Positions 9,405 to 17,918 of a DNA stretch of 64,000 nucleotides are shown here, piece by piece. This DNA comes from Terricaulis silvestris (GTDB taxonomy: Bacteria > Pseudomonadota > Alphaproteobacteria > Caulobacterales > Aquidulcibacteraceae). The notes under the pieces are model-generated. The model ran no database searches, was not told the origin of the DNA, and saw only the letters and a program-made list of their open reading frames with translations. The position numbers were made by a program, and so were the translations under genes. The number at the start of each line of letters is the position of its first letter. The first letter of the stretch is position 1. The stretch spans positions 496,001-560,000 of the forward strand of contig NZ_CP047045.1 in assembly GCF_009792355.1 (NCBI RefSeq). The letters are read 5' to 3'.

Positions 9405-9740
9405 CTACCTGGTCTTGGGGCGGAGGAGCCACCGCAACAATGCGCCGAGCGCACTTCCGACCGCCGCGGCGGCGAACCCAACCACCGCAAGCGGCATCAC
9501 AACATCAAATACGAAATCGCTAAGCGGCCAGTTAGGACCCGGCCACGCACCACCTGCCGCCAAGGTCGTGATGGTGGGAACCACAATGGCTGTAACGATA
9601 ATCGCCCACCATGAGCGCCATCCCCATCGCATCACCAACAGAGCGGATATCAACGCGGTTAGGCCGACCGCGATCAATCCGACCCAATGCCCGTGCGCGA
9701 CGCTCGCTGGATCGACCGTGTAGACGTCCACCTGATACAT
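9405..9740 (-). CDS. Small membrane protein, hypothetical
   Basis: 111 residues with three clear hydrophobic helices (about residues 20-37, 45-62 and 78-104) and a basic C-terminus (RWLLRPKTR), hence an inner-membrane protein. No family recognised and no good ribosome site before the ATG, so the start is uncertain. It is alone, convergent to the MFS gene, and is bracketed by two exact 15-base repeats (9389-9403 and 9886-9900). Confidence 0.55.
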   Translation of the reverse strand: MYQVDVYTVDPASVAHGHWVGLIAVGLTALISALLVMRWGWRSWWAIIVTAIVVPTITTLAAGGAWPGPNWPLSDFVFDVVMPLAVVGFAAAAVGSALGALLRWLLRPKTR

Positions 9741-10090
9741 GCCGCAAAGTCGCTCACGAACGGACTTAGAGCAATGAGCGGAGATGACTGCTTTCGGCGA
9801 ACTTGAGCCGTCCGCGCGGGTGATACGCCGGCGGCAGCAATTGAGCGAGTGAGCCGGTCGCAGAATTTCGCGCTACGACGCACGCTGGCCCGAAGCGGAC
9901 ATTAGCCGCCCTCCGTTTCGGTGCTAAGCATGGTCGAACACCGTCGCTCAGCAACAAGCGCGCGAGCTGGGCCGACGGCTCATAGCGGTACGCTTCCGAA
10001 GGAGCGAATCGTATGAACAGACTGGAGGCTATGGATCGGCAGCCCCGAGGCGCGCGACTTGGTGGCGCGACAGATGCGGGATTTAAGTCG
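9741..10090. other. Intergenic, no gene seen
   Basis: 350 bases without a convincing reading frame. It carries the second exact copy of TGGCCCGAAGCGGAC at 9886-9900. I see no RNA gene or terminator. Confidence 0.4.
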
Positions 10091-10684
10091 TCAGATATTC
10101 CGCCAGGGATGAGAAAGGCCGACATCGGTGTGAATCACGCGGATCGCATTGTCGGTCTGCTGGATCACGGAAATGGTTCGCGTAACGCACGGTCGAAACA
10201 TCGCTTCCGCGCTAATGTTGCGGGCCGGTTCCCACATGTTGTCGAGTGGATACTCATCCTTCGAGAACCAACGTGCCGCCAAGATCTCGGGCTCGTTGGC
10301 GATCGGTTCGACGATTTTGTCTAGTATAGCGATTAGGCATACATGCACTTGATTGATCGGCGTAACACTGATGACACCGTGCGCTAGGAAAAGATATGGA
10401 TCGACGTTCACGCCGGTCTCTTCGCGAAGTTCGCGCGCCGCGGCCGCTTCGACGGATTCGCCGCGTTCGACGTATCCTCCAGGCAGAGCCCACTTTCCTT
10501 TGTAGGGGTCAGCGCCGCGCTGGATCAGCAGTAGCTTGTCTTCGGCATACACGGCCGCGAGCGTCAGTACGTCCGGGTTGTCGTAACGAATGGCGCCGCA
10601 GGACACACACCGCAGGTGCGCCGGCTGCTCCTCACTCTGAGGATAGCCGCTCCCGCATTGAGAGCAATACCGGTGCGTGATCAT
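10091..10684 (-). CDS. NUDIX hydrolase with zinc ribbon
   Basis: 197 residues. An N-terminal Cys4 zinc ribbon (Cys7, Cys10, Cys26, Cys29) precedes a complete NUDIX box at residues 70-92 (GYVERGE, then REL-REETGV). This arrangement is known from NUDIX enzymes acting on ADP-ribose or NADH-type nucleotides; the exact substrate is open. Single gene, with no neighbour in the same operon. Confidence 0.88.
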   Translation of the reverse strand: MITHRYCSQCGSGYPQSEEQPAHLRCVSCGAIRYDNPDVLTLAAVYAEDKLLLIQRGADPYKGKWALPGGYVERGESVEAAAARELREETGVNVDPYLFLAHGVISVTPINQVHVCLIAILDKIVEPIANEPEILAARWFSKDEYPLDNMWEPARNISAEAMFRPCVTRTISVIQQTDNAIRVIHTDVGLSHPWRNI

Positions 10685-11240
10685 GCAGAACCCTTGTCAC
10701 CTTGCGCTCTCGCGCCGGCTGCCGCGCTTACTTTGGCGATACTGCTCGCGGGCCTGTGGTAGCAAGACCGAGAAAGTGGTGCGCTGCGCGCAGGCAATGC
10801 GTCGGCTATCCACGACTGACAGGCTTGATGAAACGTTCCGGGGGTTAATTGCTCGGCCTTGCGCATTTGAATTCACCTCGTGTCATGATAATCAACCGTT
10901 CCGTCATTTCAAGTTGGCGCGAGACGCCTACGCGAGACGCCTAAAAGTGATGTGCTGATCCACTGCGCGGTAGTCGAGCCTTGGCGCTAGTGCTTGCGGG
11001 CTTTTTTCCAGCCGATAAGTCCCTCTGCGGTCGGAGCCGACCTTGTTCGCGTGCCCGGATCACAGGTTCAATCGCTATCGCGCCCACCATCCCGCGCTTG
11101 CGGCGCGAGGAATTGGTCATCTACCCGCGAGCTTCGGATGGCTCGCGCCCTCAGCTCAATCATAACAGCATGAGAATTCCCGGCTGGCGGGCGTTAGTTG
11201 CCGGCGCCAAGGTCTCCTTGGCGTGAGTGAGGAGTGCGTG
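10685..11240. other. Long intergenic region, no gene seen
   Basis: 556 bases with only unconvincing short reading frames. Notable points: a T6 tract at about 11001-11006 after a weak GC stem, a tRNA-3'-end-like string ending CGCGCCCACCA near 11079-11089 that does not fold into a tRNA, and a hairpin just before the next gene. Confidence 0.4.
11205..11223 (+). promoter_or_regulatory. Leader hairpin before aldo/keto reductase
   Basis: Perfect 8-base arms CGCCAAGG / CCTTGGCG closing a three-base loop (TCT), six bases upstream of the GAGGAG ribosome site at 11229-11234. Could affect translation; no T tract follows, so not a terminator. Confidence 0.35.
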
Positions 11241-12308
11241 ATGGAGTACGCGTTTCTTGGCGGGAGCGGCCTTACGGTGTCGCGGTTAGGTTTCGGCGGG
11301 GCCACGTTCGGTGGCACGGCGAAATACTACGCGCATATCGGGACCACTGGCGTCGAAGAAGCAACGCGCATTGTTGGGCGTTGCATCGACGCGGGCGTCA
11401 CGCTGTTCGATACGTCGAACTCCTATTCGGACGGGGACTCCGAGCTGATCCTTGGCAAGGCGCTGGGCGCGCGGCGCAAGGACGTGGTGCTGGCGAGCAA
11501 AGTGTCGGTGCGCGTCGGCGGCGGTCCGAACGATGTGGGCCTCTCGCGGCACAACATCGTGCAGTCGTGCGAGGACAGCCTGAAGCGGCTCGGGACGACC
11601 TGGCTCGATCTCTATCAGATGCACGTGCCCGACACGCTGACGCCGATCGAGGAAACGCTGCGTGCGCTCGATGATCTCGTGCGCACGGGGAAGGTGCGCT
11701 ATGTCGGCGTGTCTAACTATTCGGGTTGGCAGCTGATGAAGAGCTTGGCTGTGTCTGACGCGCGACAGCTTGAGCGGTTCATCAGCCAGCAGGTGTATTA
11801 TTCGCTGGTGGCGCGGGATGTTGAGCACGAACTCGTGCCGCTCTCGATCGATCAGAAAGTCGGCATGCTCATTTGGGGGCCGCTAGCCTCTGGGTTCTTG
11901 AGCGGCAAGCTCAAGCGCGGCGAGGAACCGCCAAAAAGCATCCGCATGGGCGCGATGCCCGGAACGCCAAAGGTCGGGGAATGGGATCGTGCGCACGACA
12001 TTCTCGATGTGGCGCGGAAGATCGCGGAGATACGTGGCGTTTCGGTTGGGCAAGTTGCGATGAACTGGCTCCTGGCCAAGCCGTGGGTGACGAGCGTGCT
12101 GATTGGCGCGCGCAATGAGGCGCAGCTGGAAGATAATCTAGGCAGTGCGTCGTGGCGGCTCTCGCCCGAGGAAGTCGCTGAGCTGGATGCGATTAGCGCG
12201 CCGCCTTTTCCGTATCCATACTGGACACAGCGCGGGCACGCCGAGCGCAATCCTGCCCTGACGAACACGTCAGCGTTGCCGCGCCTGGCGTCGCCGGAGA
12301 AGAGTTAG
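11241..12308 (+). CDS. Aldo/keto reductase
   Basis: 355 residues. NADPH-dependent carbonyl reductase family: LFDTSNSYSDGDSE near residues 55-70 carries the catalytic Asp and Tyr, the Lys is in LASKVS and the His in QMHVPD; a C-terminal VLIGARN cofactor motif is present. Start at ATG 11241, six bases after GAGGAG; the GTG at 11223 would put that ribosome site inside the gene. Shaker beta-subunit-like, close in type to enzymes annotated as L-glyceraldehyde 3-phosphate reductase, but its role here is presumably in the neighbouring catabolic genes. Convergent 4-base overlap with the next gene. Confidence 0.9.
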   Translation: MEYAFLGGSGLTVSRLGFGGATFGGTAKYYAHIGTTGVEEATRIVGRCIDAGVTLFDTSNSYSDGDSELILGKALGARRKDVVLASKVSVRVGGGPNDVGLSRHNIVQSCEDSLKRLGTTWLDLYQMHVPDTLTPIEETLRALDDLVRTGKVRYVGVSNYSGWQLMKSLAVSDARQLERFISQQVYYSLVARDVEHELVPLSIDQKVGMLIWGPLASGFLSGKLKRGEEPPKSIRMGAMPGTPKVGEWDRAHDILDVARKIAEIRGVSVGQVAMNWLLAKPWVTSVLIGARNEAQLEDNLGSASWRLSPEEVAELDAISAPPFPYPYWTQRGHAERNPALTNTSALPRLASPEKS

Positions 12309-13198
12309 AGCGGCGGCCAGCTAAAGACGTGGTAAGTGTCTTCCAGCGGAGTCAGCGCCGCGCGCCATGTCGGGCCGACTTGTTCGGCGATGGACTCGAG
12401 CGACCAGCCATCATTGCGCTGCAGTGTGCGAATGGGGCGTGGCTGGCTGTAGAGATAGAGCTCCGTGCCGCGCACGCCGAAGATCTGGCCAGTAACACCG
12501 GCAGCCGCGTCGCTGGCGAGATAGGTTGTAATCGGCGCCACCAGTTCGGGGCGCATGCGGTCGCGGTACAGCGCCTCCGTCGCTTCGTCGGCGCGCTTGG
12601 GCGACATACGGCTGACGGCTGCGGGTGCGAGGCAATTGGAGCGGACATTGTATTTGGCCATGTCGAGCGCGATCGAGCGCGAGAGGCCGATCAGCGCCGC
12701 TTTCGATGTCATGTACGGCGCGTTACCGGCCATGCCGATGAGACCGGTGCTGGAGGTCATGTGAACGTAGGCCCCGGCTTGGGCTTTCACGAACACCGGC
12801 GCTGCCGCGCGCGCCACGTTGAAGCAGCCATAGACGTTGACGCGCATGTGCTTGTCGAAGTGATCGAAAGACGTCTCTTCGAAGTTCACGAAGTCCTGGA
12901 TGGCGGCGTTGTTGATGACGATATCGAGATGGCCGAACGTGTCGAGCGCGCGCTGGACAAGGCGCTGGGCGTCGGCCCAGTCCGAGACGTCTTCGCTGCC
13001 CGCTGAGGCTTCGCCGCCGGCGGCTGCGATCGCGTCCGCGATACGCTGAGCCGGACCGGCGTCTCGCCCGCTGCCGGTAACGCCGCCGCCGAGATCGTTG
13101 ACCACCACGTGCGCGCCGGAGGCGGCCAAGTGCTTCGCCACCGCCGCGCCGATGGCGCCTCCTGCGCCAGTTACGATCGCGACTTTGCCGTCGAGCAT
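12305..13198 (-). CDS. SDR oxidoreductase
   Basis: 297 residues, last gene of a seven-gene leftward operon (11 bases after the previous one). Rossmann motif TGAGGAIG at 11-18, NNAA at about 97, catalytic Tyr and Lys in YMTSK. The insertion LGGGVTGSGRDAGPAQ after the first beta strands and the long C-terminus resemble SDR domains of (3R)-hydroxyacyl-CoA dehydrogenases (multifunctional enzyme 2 type). Likely oxidises a hydroxy intermediate made by the upstream enzymes. Confidence 0.9.
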   Translation of the reverse strand: MLDGKVAIVTGAGGAIGAAVAKHLAASGAHVVVNDLGGGVTGSGRDAGPAQRIADAIAAAGGEASAGSEDVSDWADAQRLVQRALDTFGHLDIVINNAAIQDFVNFEETSFDHFDKHMRVNVYGCFNVARAAAPVFVKAQAGAYVHMTSSTGLIGMAGNAPYMTSKAALIGLSRSIALDMAKYNVRSNCLAPAAVSRMSPKRADEATEALYRDRMRPELVAPITTYLASDAAAGVTGQIFGVRGTELYLYSQPRPIRTLQRNDGWSLESIAEQVGPTWRAALTPLEDTYHVFSWPPL

Positions 13199-13209
13199 AC
13201 GTGTCCGTT

Positions 13210-14409
13210 CTAGGTCGAGCGCGCAATGCGCGGGGCAATGGGCGAGCGCGGCGTGATCTCGCCGAAGCTGGAGAACAGGAAACTTTGATTAAGATCGGCG
13301 GGGCTCGCGCAGCCTATTTGGCCGAGCACGATCTCGATCTCGCGTTGCAGAATCTCGATGGCAAGCGTTGCGCCCGCTTCGCCCGCCACGCAGGCGCCAT
13401 AGAGCGTGGCGCGGCCGACGAAGGTAAAGTCGGCGCCGAGGGCGAGCGCCGTGGCAATGTCGCCGCCGCGCTGAATGCCGCTGTCGAGCATGAGCGATGT
13501 GCGCCCGCCGACTGCATCGCGGACATGGGGAAAAATCTCGAACGTGGATGGCGCGCGATCGAACACTCGGCCGCCGTGATTGGAGACAATGACGCCGTCC
13601 GCACCGCATTCGACGGTACGCACGGCGTCGTCGGGGTGCATGACGCCTTTGACCACGAGCTTCTGCGGCCAGAGACGGCGCGTCGCTTCTAAGTCTTTCC
13701 AAGTTTGGCGATTGGGCGTTTGCGTAGTAGAGAAATCCGCGACTTCGTCGTTGCTGGCGCCGGCGGGTGCATAAGGCGACCAGTTGGAGAAAAGGGGCGT
13801 GCCGCCGCTGGCGAGGTAGCGCGCGATCCAACCGGGATGGCGCAGTGCTTCCAACAGAATCGGCAAGCGCATGCGGAGGGGGCGCGAAAAGCCGTTGCGC
13901 ATGTTGCGCTCGCGCTTCGAGCTGACCGGCGTGTCGACTGTGACCATGAGCGTCTTGATGCCCGCGTCACGGGCGCGCTTGGTCATGTCGGCGCTGATGT
14001 CGCGGTTGCGCGCGCCGTAGAGCTGGAACCAAGTGTATTCGCCGGCTGCGGCGGCCGCTTCTTCTAGCGAAGCGTTGGCGTGGCTCGAAAGAACAAAAGG
14101 AATGCGCGCGGCCGCCGCGGCGCGTGCGAGCATGAGGTCACCGCCGGGACGGAAGAGGCCGACGAGGCCCGTGGGGCCGATGCCGAAGGGGCTCGCATAG
14201 GTTTGCCCCATGAGCGTGACGCCTTGGTCGACCTTGCCGACGTCGCCAAAATAGCGCGGGACGAGACGGATGCTGCCGCACGCTTCGTTGGTCGCGAGAC
14301 AATGCTCACCGTCAACGCCACCTTCGATGAAGTCGAAGATGATCTTCGGTAGCTCACGCCGCGCGGCGTCGCGCATGTCGTCGATGCTGATGATGCGATC
14401 GAGTTTCAT
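13210..14409 (-). CDS. FMN-dependent 2-hydroxyacid dehydrogenase/oxidase
   Basis: 399 residues, glycolate oxidase/lactate/mandelate dehydrogenase family. Catalytic His278 and FMN-binding Arg are in VSNHGGR; active-site Tyr in WFQLYG; phosphate-binding LDSGIQRGGD and FVGRA present. Oxidises an (S)-2-hydroxy acid to the 2-oxo acid. Start at ATG 14409, overlapping the stop of the NHL gene by four bases (ATGA), so translation is coupled; the longer in-frame extension upstream is just the shadow of that gene. With the TPP enzyme three genes upstream it recalls the mandelate pair MdlB/MdlC. Confidence 0.92.
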   Translation of the reverse strand: MKLDRIISIDDMRDAARRELPKIIFDFIEGGVDGEHCLATNEACGSIRLVPRYFGDVGKVDQGVTLMGQTYASPFGIGPTGLVGLFRPGGDLMLARAAAAARIPFVLSSHANASLEEAAAAAGEYTWFQLYGARNRDISADMTKRARDAGIKTLMVTVDTPVSSKRERNMRNGFSRPLRMRLPILLEALRHPGWIARYLASGGTPLFSNWSPYAPAGASNDEVADFSTTQTPNRQTWKDLEATRRLWPQKLVVKGVMHPDDAVRTVECGADGVIVSNHGGRVFDRAPSTFEIFPHVRDAVGGRTSLMLDSGIQRGGDIATALALGADFTFVGRATLYGACVAGEAGATLAIEILQREIEIVLGQIGCASPADLNQSFLFSSFGEITPRSPIAPRIARST

Positions 14410-15344
14410 GCGGCGATCCGTTTCCATTTGCGCAACGACGGAAGGTCGGCGGGCGCTTCTTTGTCCGGGAACAATGTGGGCCAGATCGCATGCGAGACTT
14501 CGGCAATGTAGACGTCGCCGTGCGAATCCACAGCGACGCCGTGGGGGGCGAGGAATTGTGTGGTCGCGACGCCGGGATGTTCGTCTCCGAAGCGCGCCGT
14601 CAGGGCCCCGACGTTGTTCAACACTTTCACCGCGCAGCCGAGATTGGGGTAGTGGCGATTGAGCGCGAGCGCTGGGCCCAGTTCTCCGATGTAGAATGTG
14701 CCGTCGGCGGCGCAGGTAAGAGCGCAGGGGCGGTGGAGGTTGTTCCATTGGTCGAGATAGGCGCCGTCGCTGGCGAAGATCTGGATGCGGTGGTTCTCGC
14801 GATCCGCGATGTAGAGGCGGTCGTAATCGTCGACTGTGATATTGTGCGGCAGATTGAATTGACCGGGACCAGAGCCGCTTTCGCCCCAGGATGCGATGAA
14901 GGCGCCGCCCCTGGAAAAGCGATGGATGCGGGCGTTGCCGTAGCCGTCGGAAACATGAATGTCGCCGTTCGATGTCTCGCAACTGTGGGTGCAGCGATTG
15001 AATGGCGCGCCGCTCATGAAGGGTGCGCCGCCTTGGGGCGCGGCGATTTCCAGCAGCAGCTTGCCGTCGAGCCCGTACTTGCGGACGCTGTGTGAGCCTT
15101 CGTCAGTGAGAAATAGCGACGCACCGTCACGTCCCATGGCGAGACCATGCGGGCGGACGAACTCACCTTCGCCCCATCCGCTGAGGAACGCGCCTTCGCG
15201 CGTGAACACGCGCACCGGCAGAGCATCGCGCGCGAAGAGGTACACGTTGTCATGCTTATCGACGCCGACGTCGCACACGTCGGTCGCCGGTAGCGCACCG
15301 CTTGAATGTCCCCATTCGGGATCGGGTGCGAAGCTTAAGCTCAT
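14406..15344 (-). CDS. NHL-repeat beta-propeller protein
   Basis: 312 residues made of repeated NHL blades (for example FVRPHGLAM..LFLTDEGSHSVRKY, FNLPHNITV..LYIADRENHRIQIF, FLAPHGVAV..VYIAEVS). Resembles the lyase domain of peptidylglycine alpha-amidating enzymes and other six-bladed propellers. No signal peptide, so cytosolic. It overlaps both neighbours by four bases (ATGA), inside an operon of oxidative enzymes, so it may be a lyase/hydrolase or scaffold in the same pathway. Exact activity cannot be told from sequence. Confidence 0.85.
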   Translation of the reverse strand: MSLSFAPDPEWGHSSGALPATDVCDVGVDKHDNVYLFARDALPVRVFTREGAFLSGWGEGEFVRPHGLAMGRDGASLFLTDEGSHSVRKYGLDGKLLLEIAAPQGGAPFMSGAPFNRCTHSCETSNGDIHVSDGYGNARIHRFSRGGAFIASWGESGSGPGQFNLPHNITVDDYDRLYIADRENHRIQIFASDGAYLDQWNNLHRPCALTCAADGTFYIGELGPALALNRHYPNLGCAVKVLNNVGALTARFGDEHPGVATTQFLAPHGVAVDSHGDVYIAEVSHAIWPTLFPDKEAPADLPSLRKWKRIAA

Positions 15345-16219
15345 GCCGCCGGCGCGAAGCCCTTGACGCTAATGCGGTGCAGAACACGGCGATGACCGTC
15401 TTCCAAGGAATAGTCGATCGGCGTTGCAGTGTGGATGAGCGAGTAATTGTCCCACAACAGAATGTCGCCTTCGCGGGCGGTGTATCCGCCGCGAAACTGG
15501 GGCTGCAGGACGTGGCGCTTCAGGTCGGTGATGAGTTTCATCGCAGTGGCGTCTTCCATGCCTTCAATGCCCGTGGCGGTGCCGGCGACGCCGAACAGCA
15601 CACGTTTACGGGTGACCGGGTGCGTCAGTGCAAGCGGGTGTAGGAACGTGCGGATGCGTTTCTGCGCTTCCTCGCTGAACGGCTTCTTGCTGTGTGGGCG
15701 TTCGCCGAACTCTGGGTCGCGCTGACCGGCGCCGGCCTTGTGCCTCCCCATGAGGCCTTCGATACGCGCTTTCATTTCGCCGGACAGCGCCGCGTAGGCC
15801 GCTTCGGTATCCGCGAAGAGGGTTTCGCCGCCGGCTTTCGGTGCCTCCAGGCAATAGAGCATCGTCGTGCTCGCGGGTACCTCTTCGTAGGTGCTGTCGG
15901 AGTGCCAGTGCACGGCGTAGTCGCGCGCGCCCTCGGGAAAAAGGAAAGGCGAGTTGGAGACGATAATGACCTCCGGGCTGCCGTCGACGCGCTGATCTTC
16001 ACGCAGAAACTCGATTGGCGCGCCCCACCTCTTGCCGAAGGCGAGATATGTCTGCGTATCGAGGCTTTGCCCGCCGATGACGAGAACATGATGGCGGTAG
16101 AGCAGCTCGCGCAGCCGCTCCATGGTGGGGCCATCGCAGCCCTTGGCGAGATCGACACCGCTGACGCGAACGCCTAGTCCGCCTTCCAGATCCTCAATCC
16201 CAATCAAGGTTCGCTCCAT
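15341..16219 (-). CDS. TauD/TfdA-family Fe(II)/2-oxoglutarate dioxygenase
   Basis: 292 residues. Iron ligands His106 and Asp108 in HWHSDS, distal His in SLIHTATP and the 2-oxoglutarate-binding Arg in HRRVLHR near the C-terminus. Hydroxylates an aliphatic or aromatic acid while decarboxylating 2-oxoglutarate. I use ATG 16219 (TGATG overlap with the upstream stop) rather than the TTG one codon earlier. In an operon with a 2-hydroxyacid dehydrogenase it could install the 2-hydroxyl group. Confidence 0.93.
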   Translation of the reverse strand: MERTLIGIEDLEGGLGVRVSGVDLAKGCDGPTMERLRELLYRHHVLVIGGQSLDTQTYLAFGKRWGAPIEFLREDQRVDGSPEVIIVSNSPFLFPEGARDYAVHWHSDSTYEEVPASTTMLYCLEAPKAGGETLFADTEAAYAALSGEMKARIEGLMGRHKAGAGQRDPEFGERPHSKKPFSEEAQKRIRTFLHPLALTHPVTRKRVLFGVAGTATGIEGMEDATAMKLITDLKRHVLQPQFRGGYTAREGDILLWDNYSLIHTATPIDYSLEDGHRRVLHRISVKGFAPAA

Positions 16220-17895
16220 CAATGTGCTTCGCGCTGGCGCGTCTGCGGCAACGGTTTGTAGGGAAGCGGGCCGACGGCCTGCATGTCGACCTCTACAAGG
16301 CTGGGACCGCGTACAGCGATCATCTCTGCAGCTGTTGGGCCGAAGCGATCCGCCTGTGTGACTCGGCGATAAGGGATGCCGCCGAGCGCGGCTAAGCCTT
16401 CGAGTTCAGGCGACACAAGGTCCGTGTAAAAGTGGCGCCCGCCGTGCGAGGCGTTCTGCAAGTGCTTGATCACCCCGTAGCCGCGATCGTTCATGACGAT
16501 GAGCGTGATGTCGAGGCCGGCTTGGATTGCGGTCCAGAGTTCGCCGTGATTGAGGAAGAAGCCGCCATCACCGGAGAGCAACACGGTCTTGCGCCCGCTG
16601 GCCGCGGCGCCGATGGCGAGTGGAAGGCCAACCCCGATGCCGCCGCCGACGGGAAAGACGCTGTCGCGAGGGCCATCGACCGGGAAGGCGTGATGACCCC
16701 ATGCGTTGTTGCTCATGGTCATGTCACGCGCCCAGACGGCGTCGCGCGGCATGACGGCGCGCAGTTGCGCGGGAAAGCTAGCGTAGGAGCCTTGACGCTT
16801 GCAGAGATCGTCGATGGCGGCGCGCTTCATCTCCGCGAATTCACGCTGGAAGGATGGGGTTACGGAGAGCTGGTCTTCGAGTGCGTCAGCGAGTGCATCG
16901 AGCGTGAGTTCGGCGTCGCCGCATGCGAAGAGTTCGTTCCTATAGGTGCGATTGCACGCGCTCGGATCAATGTCGATCTGGATCAGCGGCGAGGGCAGGA
17001 AGAGGCCCATGTCCCGCGTCTGCTGATGGCGCAGACGCGATCCGGCGACGAGCAACAGATTCGCGCTGCGGCAGAAAGCGTCCACTTGCGGCGAGAGCAC
17101 GCCATTGAGCGCGCCGAGTGAGCGTGGATCATCCTCGGGGACCACACCGCGCCCATTCCACGATGTGATGAGGCAGAATCCAAGATCAAGCAGACGCCGT
17201 ACCGCCGACCCGGCGTGGCGTGCGCCGCCGCCTATCCAGAGCAATGGGCGTTTGGCGGATGCGATGAGATCCGTGCACGCCGCGATGGTGTCGGCAGGCG
17301 CCGCACGCGGCGTGGGGATAGAGAGTTCGTCTTGGAGAGCGGGCGCGAAAGCGGCTCCGCGCTGGATATCGATCGGAATCTCGACGCTGACGGCGCCCAT
17401 TGGTGGCGTCAACGCATCGGCCGCTGCGCGCAACAATGTGGGAGCGATCGTCTCCGCTGACTCCACGCGATGCGCGGACTTGCACACCGCGCGCAGCATG
17501 CCGAGCTGGTTGGGAACGTCATGCACGGCACCCGTGCCGCGATCGATGTGGGCCCTGGAGCTTTGGCCGGTGATGTGCAGGACGGGGCTCGAAGCGAGCG
17601 TTGCTTCAAGCAGCCCGGCCGCGGCATTGGCGGCAGCGGGGCCGGTGCTGGTTATGACGACGCCGAGCTTGCCGCTCGCGCGCGCATAGCCGTCGGCCAT
17701 GTGCGCTGCGCCCATTTCGCCGCGGCTCATGACGAAGCGGATGCGGTCGCGCCGGCCGATGGCGTCGAGGATGCCGATATTGTGGACTGAGGTTACGCCA
17801 AAGGCGGTGCTGACGCCCAAGTGCTCCAGCACGCGTGCGACCGTATCGGAGACCTTCTCACTCTCCGTCTCGTGAAGCCGTTCGACGGGCTTCAT
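16219..17895 (-). CDS. Thiamine diphosphate-dependent decarboxylase/lyase
   Basis: 558 residues with the three domains of the acetolactate synthase/benzoylformate decarboxylase superfamily. Catalytic Glu60 in MSRGEMGAAHMADGYAR; ThDP-binding GDG at about 442-444 with the partner Asn at 469 (VMNDRGYG). No FAD-specific motif seen. Expected to decarboxylate a 2-oxo acid to an aldehyde, or to cleave a 2-hydroxyacyl-CoA. Placed between TauD dioxygenase and P450 genes in one operon; the product of the FMN dehydrogenase would be its natural substrate. Confidence 0.9.
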   Translation of the reverse strand: MKPVERLHETESEKVSDTVARVLEHLGVSTAFGVTSVHNIGILDAIGRRDRIRFVMSRGEMGAAHMADGYARASGKLGVVITSTGPAAANAAAGLLEATLASSPVLHITGQSSRAHIDRGTGAVHDVPNQLGMLRAVCKSAHRVESAETIAPTLLRAAADALTPPMGAVSVEIPIDIQRGAAFAPALQDELSIPTPRAAPADTIAACTDLIASAKRPLLWIGGGARHAGSAVRRLLDLGFCLITSWNGRGVVPEDDPRSLGALNGVLSPQVDAFCRSANLLLVAGSRLRHQQTRDMGLFLPSPLIQIDIDPSACNRTYRNELFACGDAELTLDALADALEDQLSVTPSFQREFAEMKRAAIDDLCKRQGSYASFPAQLRAVMPRDAVWARDMTMSNNAWGHHAFPVDGPRDSVFPVGGGIGVGLPLAIGAAASGRKTVLLSGDGGFFLNHGELWTAIQAGLDITLIVMNDRGYGVIKHLQNASHGGRHFYTDLVSPELEGLAALGGIPYRRVTQADRFGPTAAEMIAVRGPSLVEVDMQAVGPLPYKPLPQTRQREAH

Positions 17896-17918
17896 CGGCG
17901 GACCTCCCGTTAATGTCG

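Noticed and set aside
10677-10958. Plus-strand frame of 93 codons after the NUDIX gene
   Set aside because: No ribosome site, Cys/Arg-rich with no domain, and it overlaps the NUDIX start region.
10984-11006. Possible terminator ending in T6
   Set aside because: The preceding stem is weak and interrupted, and no gene ends nearby on the plus strand.
11061-11090. tRNA-3'-end-like string with GGTTCAATC and final CCA
   Set aside because: No matching acceptor strand, anticodon arm or T stem could be folded upstream; the resemblance is only at the 3' end.
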